Source: WRMS01 sp038562165 (GTDB taxonomy: Bacteria; Bacillota; Peptococcia; DRI-13; UBA5745). Taken from it: a stretch of 64,000 nucleotides of DNA. Positions 30,493 to 39,465 of this stretch are shown piece by piece. The translations under genes were made by a program, and so were the position numbers. How positions within the stretch are numbered: position 1 is the stretch's first letter; each line of letters starts with the position of its first letter. Under the pieces are notes generated by a model. It was not told the DNA's origin, ran no database searches, and saw nothing but the letters and a program-made list of their open reading frames with translations. Location of the stretch: contig JBCFAO010000006.1 in the NCBI GenBank assembly GCA_038562165.1, positions 42,238 to 106,237 of the forward strand. Direction: 5' to 3'.

Positions 30493-32295
30493 ATGAAAAG
30501 CAAACAGATTGTTTTTATTATAGGCGATATTCTATTGAGTGCAACAGCTATATACTTTGCGGTATGGCTGCGGTTTGAGGGTTTGATTGCGGCAGAGTAC
30601 CAGCCTTTACTTGGCCTGTATTATCTGATAGCGGCTTGTACCATTGTGCCGGCAGGCTTTCTCTTTGGCACTTACCAATCGATGCTGGAATATATGGGCT
30701 TCGTGGACGCCTTTCGGCAGATCGGGGCGGTGACAGCCTCTGCCGCAGTCTTTTTTGTTATTAAATATACCGGCTTGCTGCAGGTTTCGGGTTCAATTAC
30801 CGTAATCTATTTTGGCATTGCCTTGATGCTGACCACAGGTATCCGACTGATCCCCCGGTTTCGCCATTTTCTTTTTATGCACAATAATGGTGGAAGTAAG
30901 CGTACTTTGATTATCGGCGCCGGTACCACCGGAGCTATGGTAATTAAACGGCTGGAGGAAAATGGCGAAGAGGGTCTTTATCCGGTAGTGGCAGTGGATG
31001 ATGATCCGGCCAAGTTGAAAATGCGGGTGGCTGGCGTACATGTGGCCGGCAGTCTGAAGGATATTCCCAAAGTGGCTCAGCAGTATAAAGCGGAGGAGGC
31101 TATATTAGCCATCCCTTCCATTAACACGGAGGCTATTACCGAGATTTACCACCGCTGCACCGCTTGCGGCCTGAAATTCAGGATATTCCAAAGCACTGTA
31201 GATATGGAAAGCTATCTGGCCGGGGACAGGAAGGCCTTGAAACAGATATCCCTGGAGGATCTTCTTTTTCGTGATAGTGTCAGGCTGGACAAGAATCTGA
31301 TCTTCCAATGCCTCAAAGATAATAGAATATTAGTTACCGGCGGCGCCGGCTCCATCGGCAGCGAAATCTGCCGTCAGGCTTTAGCTAATGGCTGCCGGCA
31401 ATTGATTATCTACGATTTTAATGAGAACGGCCTATTCGGTATCAATGAAGAATTGAAGAAGAAGTATGAAGAGGACAGGTTTCAGGTGTGTCTTGGCTCT
31501 ATCCGGGATAAAGAGCGGCTGCAGGAGGTCTTTAACAAATATCGGCCCCAAGTGGTATTCCATGCCGCTGCCCATAAGCATGTGCCAATGATGGAGGGCA
31601 ATCCTTTTGAGGCGGTAAAGAATAATATTATCGGTACGGAAAATGTACTGCAGAGCTGCAGGGCCCATCAGGTGGAACGCTGCATCTTGATTTCCACGGA
31701 CAAAGCCGTCAATCCCTCCAGCATTATGGGCGCTACGAAGCGGGCGGCGGAGTTGCTGGTGCAAGGCTTAAACAGCCCCCAATGCCGGATGGCGGCTGTG
31801 CGTTTTGGCAATGTATTAGGCTCAAAAGGTAGCGTAGTACCGATATTCAAGAAGCAAATTGAAGAAGGCGGGCCCATAACGGTGACCCACCAGGATATGG
31901 AGCGCTATTTTATTACTATTCCCGAGGCTGTTTCTTTGATTATGGTGGCGGCTACCTTGGCGGAGGGCGGCGAAATCTTTGCCCTGGATATGGGCAAACC
32001 GGTGAAAATCGATATGCTGGCCAGAGAGCTGATTCGGTTGTCGGGTCTTGAGCCGGATAAGGATATCAAGATTGAATATGTGGGCATCAGACCCGGAGAG
32101 AAAATGGCAGAAGAAATCTATTGGGATGAGGAAAAAGTCATTAAGACGGTGCAGGAGAAGCTTTTCGTAATGCGAAGCCAGCCCATGGATTATGAGGCCT
32201 TTGCACTTAGTTTGAATAAGGTAAAAGAATTGGTCCTTGCCGGCCAAGGGGAAGAGTGTTTGAAAGAAGAGCTGATGGCGGCCATTGGCTGCTGA
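30493..32295 (+). CDS. Membrane-bound nucleotide-sugar 4,6-dehydratase (CapD/WbpM/PglF type)
   Basis: The 600-aa protein has four membrane segments in the first ~130 residues, a CoA-binding-like Rossmann domain (LIIGAGTTGAMV, ~137-230), then a long SDR domain from ~275. NAD motif VTGGAGSIGSE, FHAAAHKHVPMME and the catalytic ISTDKAVNPSSIMGATKR are seen; as in PglF/WbpM, the usual SDR Tyr is replaced by Met in the xxxK position. The family converts UDP-GlcNAc to UDP-4-keto-6-deoxy sugar on the inner membrane face, first step of bacillosamine- or QuiNAc/FucNAc-type sugars. AAGGA before ATG 30493. The next gene, a PglC-type transferase, would load its product on the lipid carrier. Confidence 0.9.
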   Translation: MKSKQIVFIIGDILLSATAIYFAVWLRFEGLIAAEYQPLLGLYYLIAACTIVPAGFLFGTYQSMLEYMGFVDAFRQIGAVTASAAVFFVIKYTGLLQVSGSITVIYFGIALMLTTGIRLIPRFRHFLFMHNNGGSKRTLIIGAGTTGAMVIKRLEENGEEGLYPVVAVDDDPAKLKMRVAGVHVAGSLKDIPKVAQQYKAEEAILAIPSINTEAITEIYHRCTACGLKFRIFQSTVDMESYLAGDRKALKQISLEDLLFRDSVRLDKNLIFQCLKDNRILVTGGAGSIGSEICRQALANGCRQLIIYDFNENGLFGINEELKKKYEEDRFQVCLGSIRDKERLQEVFNKYRPQVVFHAAAHKHVPMMEGNPFEAVKNNIIGTENVLQSCRAHQVERCILISTDKAVNPSSIMGATKRAAELLVQGLNSPQCRMAAVRFGNVLGSKGSVVPIFKKQIEEGGPITVTHQDMERYFITIPEAVSLIMVAATLAEGGEIFALDMGKPVKIDMLARELIRLSGLEPDKDIKIEYVGIRPGEKMAEEIYWDEEKVIKTVQEKLFVMRSQPMDYEAFALSLNKVKELVLAGQGEECLKEELMAAIGC

Positions 32296-32343
32296 AATTT
32301 GTAATAGGGAATGATAAGAGGTTCGGAGTACGAGGGTTAGGTT

Positions 32344-32931
32344 ATGTATAAATACGTTAAGCGGTTAATCGACATAGTACTTGCCGGTGCGGGCTTGATT
32401 CTTCTGAGCCCGGTTTTGCTATTGCTTTGGGCAGCGGTACGTATGACTTCGCCGGGGCCGGCGATATTTAAGCAGAAACGGATCGGCAAGGATAAAATAA
32501 TATTTCAGATGGCGAAATTCCGCAGTATGCGAATTGACACACCCTCAGAAATTCCTACCCATCTGCTGCAGGATCCCTACGCTTACATTACACCGATAGG
32601 GTGTTTTCTGCGGAAGTCCAGTTTGGATGAGCTGCCTCAGTTGTGGAATATATTTAAAGGGGATATGAGCATCGTAGGTCCCCGGCCTGCTTTATGGAAC
32701 CAGGACGATTTGATTGCGGAGCGGGACCGCTGGGGGGCTAATGATGTTCGGCCGGGGCTGACGGGATTGGCCCAGATACGGGGCCGGGATGAGCTGCCCG
32801 TCCCAGAGAAGGCGGCTTATGATGGGGAGTATTGCAGGAGGATGGGGTTTTGGTTTGATTGCCAAATACTGTGGCAAACGGTGAAGGTGGTGCTATTTGG
32901 CAGCGGTGTCAGGGAAGGAAGAAGGGAATAG
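32344..32931 (+). CDS. Phosphoglycosyl transferase (PglC/WcaJ-type bacterial sugar transferase)
   Basis: The 195-aa enzyme moves a sugar-1-phosphate from a UDP-sugar onto undecaprenyl phosphate, starting a glycan repeat at the membrane. It has the minimal monotopic form: one re-entrant membrane helix (about 12-34, RLIDIVLAGAGLILLSPV), FKQKRIGKD, KFRSMR, the catalytic Asp-Glu dyad in LRKSSLDELPQLWNIFKGDMSIVGPRP, and VRPGLTGLAQIRGRD. Its size equals PglC, not the larger WbaP. It follows the 4,6-dehydratase by 48 bases, so the first sugar is probably a 6-deoxy-HexNAc derivative. Confidence 0.92.
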   Translation: MYKYVKRLIDIVLAGAGLILLSPVLLLLWAAVRMTSPGPAIFKQKRIGKDKIIFQMAKFRSMRIDTPSEIPTHLLQDPYAYITPIGCFLRKSSLDELPQLWNIFKGDMSIVGPRPALWNQDDLIAERDRWGANDVRPGLTGLAQIRGRDELPVPEKAAYDGEYCRRMGFWFDCQILWQTVKVVLFGSGVREGRRE

Positions 32932-32989
32932 GACATGGAATTGTATGAGCCAGAGGTGGCGGACAGAGATGCTGTTGTGGTAATGACTC

Positions 32990-33745
32990 CTATAGACGTC
33001 TTAAAGTACCATAAATGGCATACCAGATAAAATAATAGGAAGCCCGAGGCAAATTGTACTTCATGAATTTGCGATAAATGAGCCAACAATTGTAGGCAGA
33101 GCGTAATTTGTTGGCGGAGCGGCTGTTTTGAAGAATGCGGTATTGAACCAGTGGCTGGCGTAGAGCGGTTATTTGAAAACCGGCCTGAGCTGCCTCCAGC
33201 CAGAAAGCGTAATCCTCATGGGAGAATTCAGGACGCATCTGTATTTGCTCAATGATTTGCCGACAAAAGAGGGCTGTTGAGCAGCCAATAAAATTCTGCT
33301 TGCGTAACCGACTGAAAGACGTTTTTTTGGGTGGAGTAAAGCACTTTCCTATAGGCTGACCTTTCTCATCGATTAAAGCGTAGGAAGTGCAGCAGATATC
33401 TGCACCCGAAGCTTCCAACTGGTTAATTTGCTGCTGGAGCTTGTCTGGTAGCCAAAGATCATCGCCGTCAAGAAGAGCGATGCAAGAGCCGGCGGCTTTT
33501 TGAAAGCCGTAGTTCCGGGTACGGGCCACTCCCATATTGTGAGGGTTTTGCAGCGGAATGATTCGGGAGTCAGTTTTGGCAAGGGTGCAGATCCGTTCAT
33601 AGGTGGAGTCTGTAGAAAAGTCGTCAATGACAAGGACCTCGATATTTTGGTAGGTTTGGTCAAGAACAGACTGAATGGCCTCAATAATGAAGTTTTCGCA
33701 GTTATATGCAGGGATGATAACGGAACATAAATGATCGTGCTGCAT
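32990..33745 (-). CDS. Family 2 glycosyltransferase (GT-A)
   Basis: The 251-aa cytoplasmic enzyme shows the GT2 fold: SVIIPAYNCENFI at the N-terminus, VLVIDDFSTDST, NPHNMGVARTRNYG and the metal-binding DGDD (residue ~93), then the EDYAFWL acceptor-base region near 170. GGAGG precedes ATG 33745 by seven bases. It is transcribed against all neighbouring glycan genes, so it has its own promoter and may have been added separately. Donor and acceptor are unknown. Confidence 0.88.
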   Translation of the reverse strand: MQHDHLCSVIIPAYNCENFIIEAIQSVLDQTYQNIEVLVIDDFSTDSTYERICTLAKTDSRIIPLQNPHNMGVARTRNYGFQKAAGSCIALLDGDDLWLPDKLQQQINQLEASGADICCTSYALIDEKGQPIGKCFTPPKKTSFSRLRKQNFIGCSTALFCRQIIEQIQMRPEFSHEDYAFWLEAAQAGFQITALRQPLVQYRILQNSRSANKLRSAYNCWLIYRKFMKYNLPRASYYFIWYAIYGTLRRL

Positions 33746-33827
33746 GAAAAAGCCTCCTCACTCTAGGCATTAATTTATCATGGAAGGGGGGGGAAGGCAA
33801 TGGCGAATGAAAGTGAAAGGGGAGTAA

Positions 33828-34910
33828 GTGGTGAGAATTGCTATCATTACTTACGATGAATACATTAACATTCCCTATATTCAAAAATACGAAAAACATA
33901 TTATAGGCAATGGTGACTGTTATGATGTGATTTTATGGGATCGTCGCAACTGCGGAGGAAATCATCCGGATAATCACTATGTATTCCAAGGCAAAGCGCA
34001 AAAATCAAAGCTTTCCAAGATTATTCCTTTTTTACAATGGCGTCGCTTTACGTTAAAAATTTTGCAAGCAGAGCAATATGATAAACTTGTTATTTTAACG
34101 ACGATACCTGGGATATTAATTTTCGATTTATTGATTAAAAAGTACAAAGGAAACTTTTTCTTTGATTTAAGGGATTTTACTTATGAAGGCTTTGGGCCAT
34201 ATAAAAAGCTGGTAAATCTAATAGTTAGCAAATCGGCGGTAACCTCCATTTCCTCAAAGGCTTTTATGAAGTTTTTGGTTCCTGCCCCTCAAATTGTGGT
34301 TGCCCACAATATTTCTAACGATAACGTAATACAAGAGAGCTTGCAATGGCCTTCAAATAAAAAAAGGCTGACAATAGGATTTGTTGGAGGAATACGTTAT
34401 TTTGAAGAAAACTGCTTGTTACTTACTAAATTAAAAAACAGTGCAAGGTACAGCTTAAGATATGTAGGGAAGGTTCATGCAGGCTGCGATTTAGAGGCTT
34501 TCAGCGAAAAAAATAATATTACAAATGCGGAATTCTTTCCAGTCTATGATAATAGCCAGAAGCCTGAAATATATAGACAGATCGATTTGATTAATGCAGT
34601 ATATGGCAATAAATCGCCCGAGGTTAAGTTAGCTCTCCCCAATAAATTATACGATTGTGTCATTTTCAGAAAGCCTATTATAGTTTCTCAAGGCACTTAT
34701 CTCGCAGAAATTGTTGAGCAATACCATCTGGGGATTGCAATTGATATAGAAAAAGATGATATTAAAATGACGTTGGATAAATATTTAGCTGGATTTGATG
34801 CTCGACAATTTGAAGAGGGCTGCAGGGAATTTTTGAAGCTGGCCCAACAAGAAGAGATGAAAGCAGAAGAACGTATTGCGAATTTTTTAAAAGAGAGAGT
34901 TATATCATGA
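33828..34910 (+). CDS. GT-B-fold glycosyltransferase (GT4-like)
   Basis: The 360-aa protein has an N-terminal Rossmann part (VRIAIITYDEYINIPYI), FFFDLRDFTYE as in GT4 proteins, and a C-terminal donor-binding half with TIGFVGGIRYFEEN and LPNKLYDCVIFRKPIIVS. The expected E(x7)E motif is not clear. A GTG start at 33828 or the adjacent GTG at 33831 follows AAAGGGGA; I give the first. From here to about 46.9 kb the genes are notably AT-rich compared with flanks. It overlaps the next gene by four bases (ATGA), so both are in one operon. Confidence 0.75.
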   Translation: MVRIAIITYDEYINIPYIQKYEKHIIGNGDCYDVILWDRRNCGGNHPDNHYVFQGKAQKSKLSKIIPFLQWRRFTLKILQAEQYDKLVILTTIPGILIFDLLIKKYKGNFFFDLRDFTYEGFGPYKKLVNLIVSKSAVTSISSKAFMKFLVPAPQIVVAHNISNDNVIQESLQWPSNKKRLTIGFVGGIRYFEENCLLLTKLKNSARYSLRYVGKVHAGCDLEAFSEKNNITNAEFFPVYDNSQKPEIYRQIDLINAVYGNKSPEVKLALPNKLYDCVIFRKPIIVSQGTYLAEIVEQYHLGIAIDIEKDDIKMTLDKYLAGFDARQFEEGCREFLKLAQQEEMKAEERIANFLKERVIS

Positions 34911-36115
34911 ATCTGATTAAAAAAGCCATTTTGTTTTATAAGCAAGAAGGTTTTTGGAATACCGTTCATCGAACCGGAGAAAAGTGCTGGGAAACCATAA
35001 AACGTGTACCGGTTATATTAAAAGAACAACTTATAAAAAAAAGATGTTTGCGGAGACTGGAAAAGCAGACAAAGGGCAAACGTGTTTTTGTTCTTATTCC
35101 GTGTATTGATTGGCACATTCCCTTATACCAACGGCCACACCAGATAGCCGCTGAATTAGCTAAAAATGAGAACTCTCTGGTATTATTCATTTCAGATCAA
35201 TACCGCTATGATAATTTTGCATGTTGTTCTGAAATACAAGAAAACCTGTATCTGTTTTCTCATCGTTTAGTGACTGATCTAAATGAAATATTGAAGAGCT
35301 CTTCTGAAATCATTGTGATAATGGGGTGGATGCGGCAAACTCATTTACTTAAAAAGTTCTTTTATCATAAATTAATCTATGAATATATTGATGATATGTC
35401 GTTGTTCTACTACCATACCCCACAAATGGAAAAAGAACATTATCGATTAATGGCTGAAGCAGATTTGACTGTTTGTACAGCGCGTGCATTGTATGAAAAA
35501 GCGGTTCCTTATGCTCGCAAAGCCATTCTTTCCCCTAATGCAGGTGATTATGACTTTTTTCATAACAATAGAGAATACCCGGTAAATAAGTTGTTGGCCG
35601 GTAAACTTGATTCGGCAAGTTGCGTAATTGGCTATTATGGATGCCTTGCAAAATGGTTTGATTATGACTTGGTTATAGAAGTGGCAAAAAGACAGCCGAA
35701 TTGGTATTTCGTGCTGGTTGGTTATTGTTTTGACGGCACGGCAGAAATTTTAAAAAAAATAGAGTTATCTAATATAATTTGGGTACCTGCTCAGCCATAT
35801 AAACTATTGCCTTCTTTTGTTAGCGCTTTTGATATTCAGTGCATTCCTTTCTTAATTAATGATATTACGATATCAACTTCACCAGTGAAATTGTTTGAGT
35901 ATATGGCAAGCGGAAAGCCAATTTTGACATCAAAAATTCCCGAATGCCTGAACTATCGAATAGTCACCACTTATGAAGATGTAGATGATTTTGTAATTAA
36001 AGCAGGGGAGCTTTTACAACTTAAGAATAATCCGGATTTTTTAGCGGCAATGGATAAGGAGGCCCGTCAAAATACATGGGGGGCCAGGGTACGGGATATT
36101 TTAGAAAACATATAG
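34907..36115 (+). CDS. GT-B-fold glycosyltransferase, paralog of the 39.5-kb fusion
   Basis: The 402-aa protein carries a helical N-terminus and a GT-B body: VLIPCIDWHIPLYQRPHQIA, KLIYEYIDDMS, CTARALYEKA..A...PNAGDYDFF, VIGYYGCLAKWFDYDLV and a donor-side ISTSPVKLFEYMASGKPI region. The same motifs recur in order in the last ~350 residues of the protein at 39458, so the two arose by duplication. Domains of this 'YxRPHQ...NAGDYxFF' type are usually annotated as family 1 glycosyltransferases. Substrate is unknown. Confidence 0.8.
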   Translation: MNLIKKAILFYKQEGFWNTVHRTGEKCWETIKRVPVILKEQLIKKRCLRRLEKQTKGKRVFVLIPCIDWHIPLYQRPHQIAAELAKNENSLVLFISDQYRYDNFACCSEIQENLYLFSHRLVTDLNEILKSSSEIIVIMGWMRQTHLLKKFFYHKLIYEYIDDMSLFYYHTPQMEKEHYRLMAEADLTVCTARALYEKAVPYARKAILSPNAGDYDFFHNNREYPVNKLLAGKLDSASCVIGYYGCLAKWFDYDLVIEVAKRQPNWYFVLVGYCFDGTAEILKKIELSNIIWVPAQPYKLLPSFVSAFDIQCIPFLINDITISTSPVKLFEYMASGKPILTSKIPECLNYRIVTTYEDVDDFVIKAGELLQLKNNPDFLAAMDKEARQNTWGARVRDILENI

Positions 36116-36129
36116 ATAGAGGGCTGAGA

Positions 36130-37263
36130 ATGAGTAAATTAAAAGTAATGTGTGTATTCGGAACAAGGCCTGAGGCAATAAAGATGTGCCCTCTTGTTTT
36201 GGAATTGGAAAAGCATCCTAAAATAGAAAGTATCGTTTGCGTAACCGGTCAGCACCGTCAAATGCTGGATCAGGTTATTGAGATTTTTGATATTAAGGTA
36301 GACTATGATTTGGAAATTATGCGGCCTCAACAAACACTAGCTACAATTACTGCTAACGTAATGCTTAAAATGGAACAGGTATTTCAAGAAGTGCATCCAG
36401 ATATTGTGTTTGTGCATGGGGATACATCAACTTCATTCGTAGTTGCACTGGCAGCTTTTTATCATCAAATTCCAGTAGGGCATGTTGAAGCAGGTTTACG
36501 AACATTTGATAAATACTCTCCATTTCCGGAAGAAATGAACCGTTGTCTAACCGGACGCATTGCTGATCTACACTTTGCTCCTACTGAGCTTAATAAAGAG
36601 AATTTAATAAGAGAGGGAATTGAAAGCAATATTTTCGTTACTGGCAATACGGTAATCGATGCTTTTAAAACGACTGTACGAGATACTTATCAATTTAAAG
36701 CGCCAGAGTTGCAATGCATAGATCTTCAAAAAAAGCGCATTGTTCTTCTAACGGCACATCGCCGTGAAAATTTAGGGGAACCGTTAAAAAATATTTGCCG
36801 AGCTGTCAAACGTATTTCAGAAGCTTTCGAAGATATAATTGTGATTTATCCAGTACATTTAAAACCTGCTGTACGTGAAATAGTATATGGCCTTCTTGAT
36901 GAAGCACCTCATGTTAATCTGATTGAGCCAATTGATGTTGAAGACATGCATAATTTGATGGCAAAGAGTTATATGGTTATGACTGATTCCGGCGGCTTGC
37001 AAGAGGAGGCGCCCTCCTTTGGTGTGCCGGTTCTGGTTCTGCGTACAGAGACCGAGAGGCCTGAGGCTGTGCAGGCAGGAACTGTTAAAGTGGTGGGCGT
37101 TGATGAAGAGATGATATATAAAGAAGCTTGTGTGCTTTTAACGGATACAGAAGCGTATCAGGCAATGGCTCATGCAGTAAACCCATATGGTGATGGACAT
37201 GCATCGGAAAGAATTATAGAATATCTCCTGATTTCAAAAAATATGACAGTTGAGGAGCAATAA
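36130..37263 (+). CDS. wecB: UDP-N-acetylglucosamine 2-epimerase, non-hydrolysing
   Basis: WecB interconverts UDP-GlcNAc and UDP-ManNAc in the cytosol. The 377-aa protein begins KVMCVFGTRPEAIKM and has TGQHRQMLDQV, VFVHGDTSTSF, the catalytic region GHVEAGLRTFDKYSPFPEEMNR, LTAHRRENLGEP and TDSGGLQEEAPSFGVPVLVLRTETERPE. All expected motifs are present and the length is standard. ATG 36130 with GAGGG just upstream gives the canonical N-terminus; the longer open frame overlaps the upstream gene. UDP-ManNAc could feed both this glycan and the WecG/TagA-like enzyme at 5.5 kb. Confidence 0.95.
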   Translation: MSKLKVMCVFGTRPEAIKMCPLVLELEKHPKIESIVCVTGQHRQMLDQVIEIFDIKVDYDLEIMRPQQTLATITANVMLKMEQVFQEVHPDIVFVHGDTSTSFVVALAAFYHQIPVGHVEAGLRTFDKYSPFPEEMNRCLTGRIADLHFAPTELNKENLIREGIESNIFVTGNTVIDAFKTTVRDTYQFKAPELQCIDLQKKRIVLLTAHRRENLGEPLKNICRAVKRISEAFEDIIVIYPVHLKPAVREIVYGLLDEAPHVNLIEPIDVEDMHNLMAKSYMVMTDSGGLQEEAPSFGVPVLVLRTETERPEAVQAGTVKVVGVDEEMIYKEACVLLTDTEAYQAMAHAVNPYGDGHASERIIEYLLISKNMTVEEQ

Positions 37264-37265
37264 CC

Positions 37266-38078
37266 ATGCTGCGAATAATAAAAAAAATGTATAGCCTAAT
37301 GAGGGATATCTATACAGATCGCAGGCTGTTAATTAGCTTGTCCTGGCAAGATTTTAAAAGGCGTTTTGCCGGTTCATATTTTGGAACGGTTTGGGGATTT
37401 GTAAATCCATTATTAACAATGACTATTTATTGGATCGTTTTTCAATTTGGCTTTCGCAGCGGTGATGTGGGGGAAATTCCCTTCGTTCTCTGGTTTATGT
37501 GCGGAATCATAGCTTGGCTGTTTATTTCAGAGTCGATTTCCTCTGCAAGTAACAGCTTTTTGGAATACAGCTATCTTGTTAAAAAGGTTGTCTTTAATAT
37601 CAATATTTTACCTTTGGTGAAGATATTTTCTTGCGCTTATATACATCTGTTTTTCTTATGCCTCTTAAGCATAGTTTGTATAGCTTTTGGATACTATCCG
37701 AATATCTATTGGTTGCAAATCATCTATTATCTTTTTTGCAGCATCGTAATATTATTTTCAGTAACCCTGATTTTTTCGTCGTTAATTATCTTCTTTCGCG
37801 ACCTGAGCCAGATTATTAGTATCTTGCTACTTATGGGGATGTGGGGAACGCCTATTGCATGGAACATTAATAATTTTCCGGAAAGCACGCATTTTTTCTT
37901 CAAGCTTAATCCGATTTTTTATATTGTTGAGGGGTATCGGGACAGCTTTGTAGGCCAGATCTGGTTTTGGCAAAAGTATAACCAAACACTTTATTTTTGG
38001 GGACTAACAGCACTTTTGTTTTTTACCGGTGCTTTTGTATACCACAGACTTAGACAAAGTTTTGCGGATGTGCTATAA
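37266..38078 (+). CDS. wzm: Polysaccharide ABC exporter permease (Wzm/TagG type)
   Basis: The 270-aa membrane protein has six hydrophobic segments and the ABC-2 polysaccharide-permease pattern: an interfacial N-terminal helix (LISLSWQDFKRRFAGSYFGTVWGFVNPLL), then FRDLSQIISILLLMGMWGTPI and LNPIFYIVEGYRDSF. With the ATPase downstream it exports a lipid-linked glycan across the cytoplasmic membrane. It starts two bases after the wecB stop. Confidence 0.9.
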   Translation: MLRIIKKMYSLMRDIYTDRRLLISLSWQDFKRRFAGSYFGTVWGFVNPLLTMTIYWIVFQFGFRSGDVGEIPFVLWFMCGIIAWLFISESISSASNSFLEYSYLVKKVVFNINILPLVKIFSCAYIHLFFLCLLSIVCIAFGYYPNIYWLQIIYYLFCSIVILFSVTLIFSSLIIFFRDLSQIISILLLMGMWGTPIAWNINNFPESTHFFFKLNPIFYIVEGYRDSFVGQIWFWQKYNQTLYFWGLTALLFFTGAFVYHRLRQSFADVL

Positions 38079-38112
38079 TCCTTTCGAAATTGAATGGAGA
38101 AATATCGTAAAT

Positions 38113-39465
38113 ATGAAATTAAAAAAGAAGATAATTATCGATAATGTATCGAAAATATATAAAATGTATAATTCCCCAACAGATCGCCTAAAGGAGGCGT
38201 TCAGTGTCACCCGGAGGGAGTTTCATAGTGAATTCTATGCCCTCTCTAATATCAGTTTTGATGTGGGCGTGGGAGAAATTGTAGGTATAATGGGTCGGAA
38301 TGGCGCCGGCAAATCGACTTTATTAAAGATTATCACCGGCATATTGACACCAACGTTTGGCAGCGTGTCAGTAAGTGGCCGTATCAGCTCTCTTCTGGAA
38401 TTAGGCGCCGGGTTCAACGTGGAGTATACCGGCCTTGAGAATATTTATTTCTACGGGACAATAATGGGCCTATCAAGGCAGGAGATAAACCAAAAGCTAA
38501 AGGATATTATTGATTTTGCGGAGATTGGAGATTATATCCACCAGCCTGTGAAAACCTATTCCAGCGGCATGTTTGCCAGACTAGCCTTTTCGTGCGCTAT
38601 TAATGTGGAGCCTGAAGTACTGATCGTTGACGAAATATTAAGCGTAGGCGATATTCGTTTTCAAGCAAAATGCTTTAACAAATTTAAGGAGTTCAAACAA
38701 AAGGGTGTCACTATCTTATATGTTGGCCATGATATATCGACCATGCGGACTTTTTGTGATAGGTGCATTTGGCTTAATAATGGCCGCATTGTAGATATGG
38801 GAGATCCCACCTACATCTCTGCTAAATATGTGGAGTTTATGTATCTTGATAAAATAGCAGATTTTACCGAATACAAAGCCTATAGCAGGGATAAGCAAGA
38901 AGATGTGCCTGCTGATAAAATAGATATCTCTTCGTTAGTTGTCGAGAATGAATCGATCATTCCCGAAGGGAAAAAAGAAGAAAATGCTGAGCGGATACAA
39001 AGCGGCAAACCCCTTGCCCACTGGGGGCGAAAGGTGGGATTAATTAAAAATATAAAAGTGATGACAAATGATAAGGAGCTGGTTTCTTGCTCTCCTTTTG
39101 ATGAAGTAGTAGTTTCATTTACAGTAAATGATGATAAGGAAATAGACTATGAATATCTCTCGGCTGCGTTTTCAATTAAGAATCGTGAAGGTATTGATCT
39201 GATTGTTAAAACCACTTATGATGACGAAATAAAGCTGCGAAAGCAAGAAGAAGGACATCGATTTGAGTTTAAGTTTCAGCCTAGGTTAACTAATGGGGAA
39301 TATTATTTGGTAATCGCATTAGAAGACCGTAAAAATACAGCAATTTCTTATTATGAATACATAGAAGGAGCAAAATATTTTAAGGTTTTTCAAGATAAAG
39401 CCTTTTTTGGCCAGTTCTTGCCGGACATAGATATTACAGTTAAAGAGGTTAGCGGGAATGAGTGA
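38113..39465 (+). CDS. wzt: Polysaccharide ABC exporter ATPase with C-terminal glycan-binding domain (Wzt type)
   Basis: The 450-aa protein has an ABC ATPase at about 1-250 (Walker A GRNGAGKSTLL, Q-loop region, signature YSSGMFARLAFSCAI, Walker B VLIVDEILSVGD, switch His GHD). After a linker, a beta-rich domain at about 300-450 resembles Wzt_C, which in E. coli O9a and related systems binds the capped end of the polymer before export. ATG 38113 is chosen over the longer frame because it follows a GGAGA site and gives the usual N-terminus. It overlaps the next gene by eight bases, tying it to the methyltransferase fusion that may make the cap it reads. Confidence 0.9.
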   Translation: MKLKKKIIIDNVSKIYKMYNSPTDRLKEAFSVTRREFHSEFYALSNISFDVGVGEIVGIMGRNGAGKSTLLKIITGILTPTFGSVSVSGRISSLLELGAGFNVEYTGLENIYFYGTIMGLSRQEINQKLKDIIDFAEIGDYIHQPVKTYSSGMFARLAFSCAINVEPEVLIVDEILSVGDIRFQAKCFNKFKEFKQKGVTILYVGHDISTMRTFCDRCIWLNNGRIVDMGDPTYISAKYVEFMYLDKIADFTEYKAYSRDKQEDVPADKIDISSLVVENESIIPEGKKEENAERIQSGKPLAHWGRKVGLIKNIKVMTNDKELVSCSPFDEVVVSFTVNDDKEIDYEYLSAAFSIKNREGIDLIVKTTYDDEIKLRKQEEGHRFEFKFQPRLTNGEYYLVIALEDRKNTAISYYEYIEGAKYFKVFQDKAFFGQFLPDIDITVKEVSGNE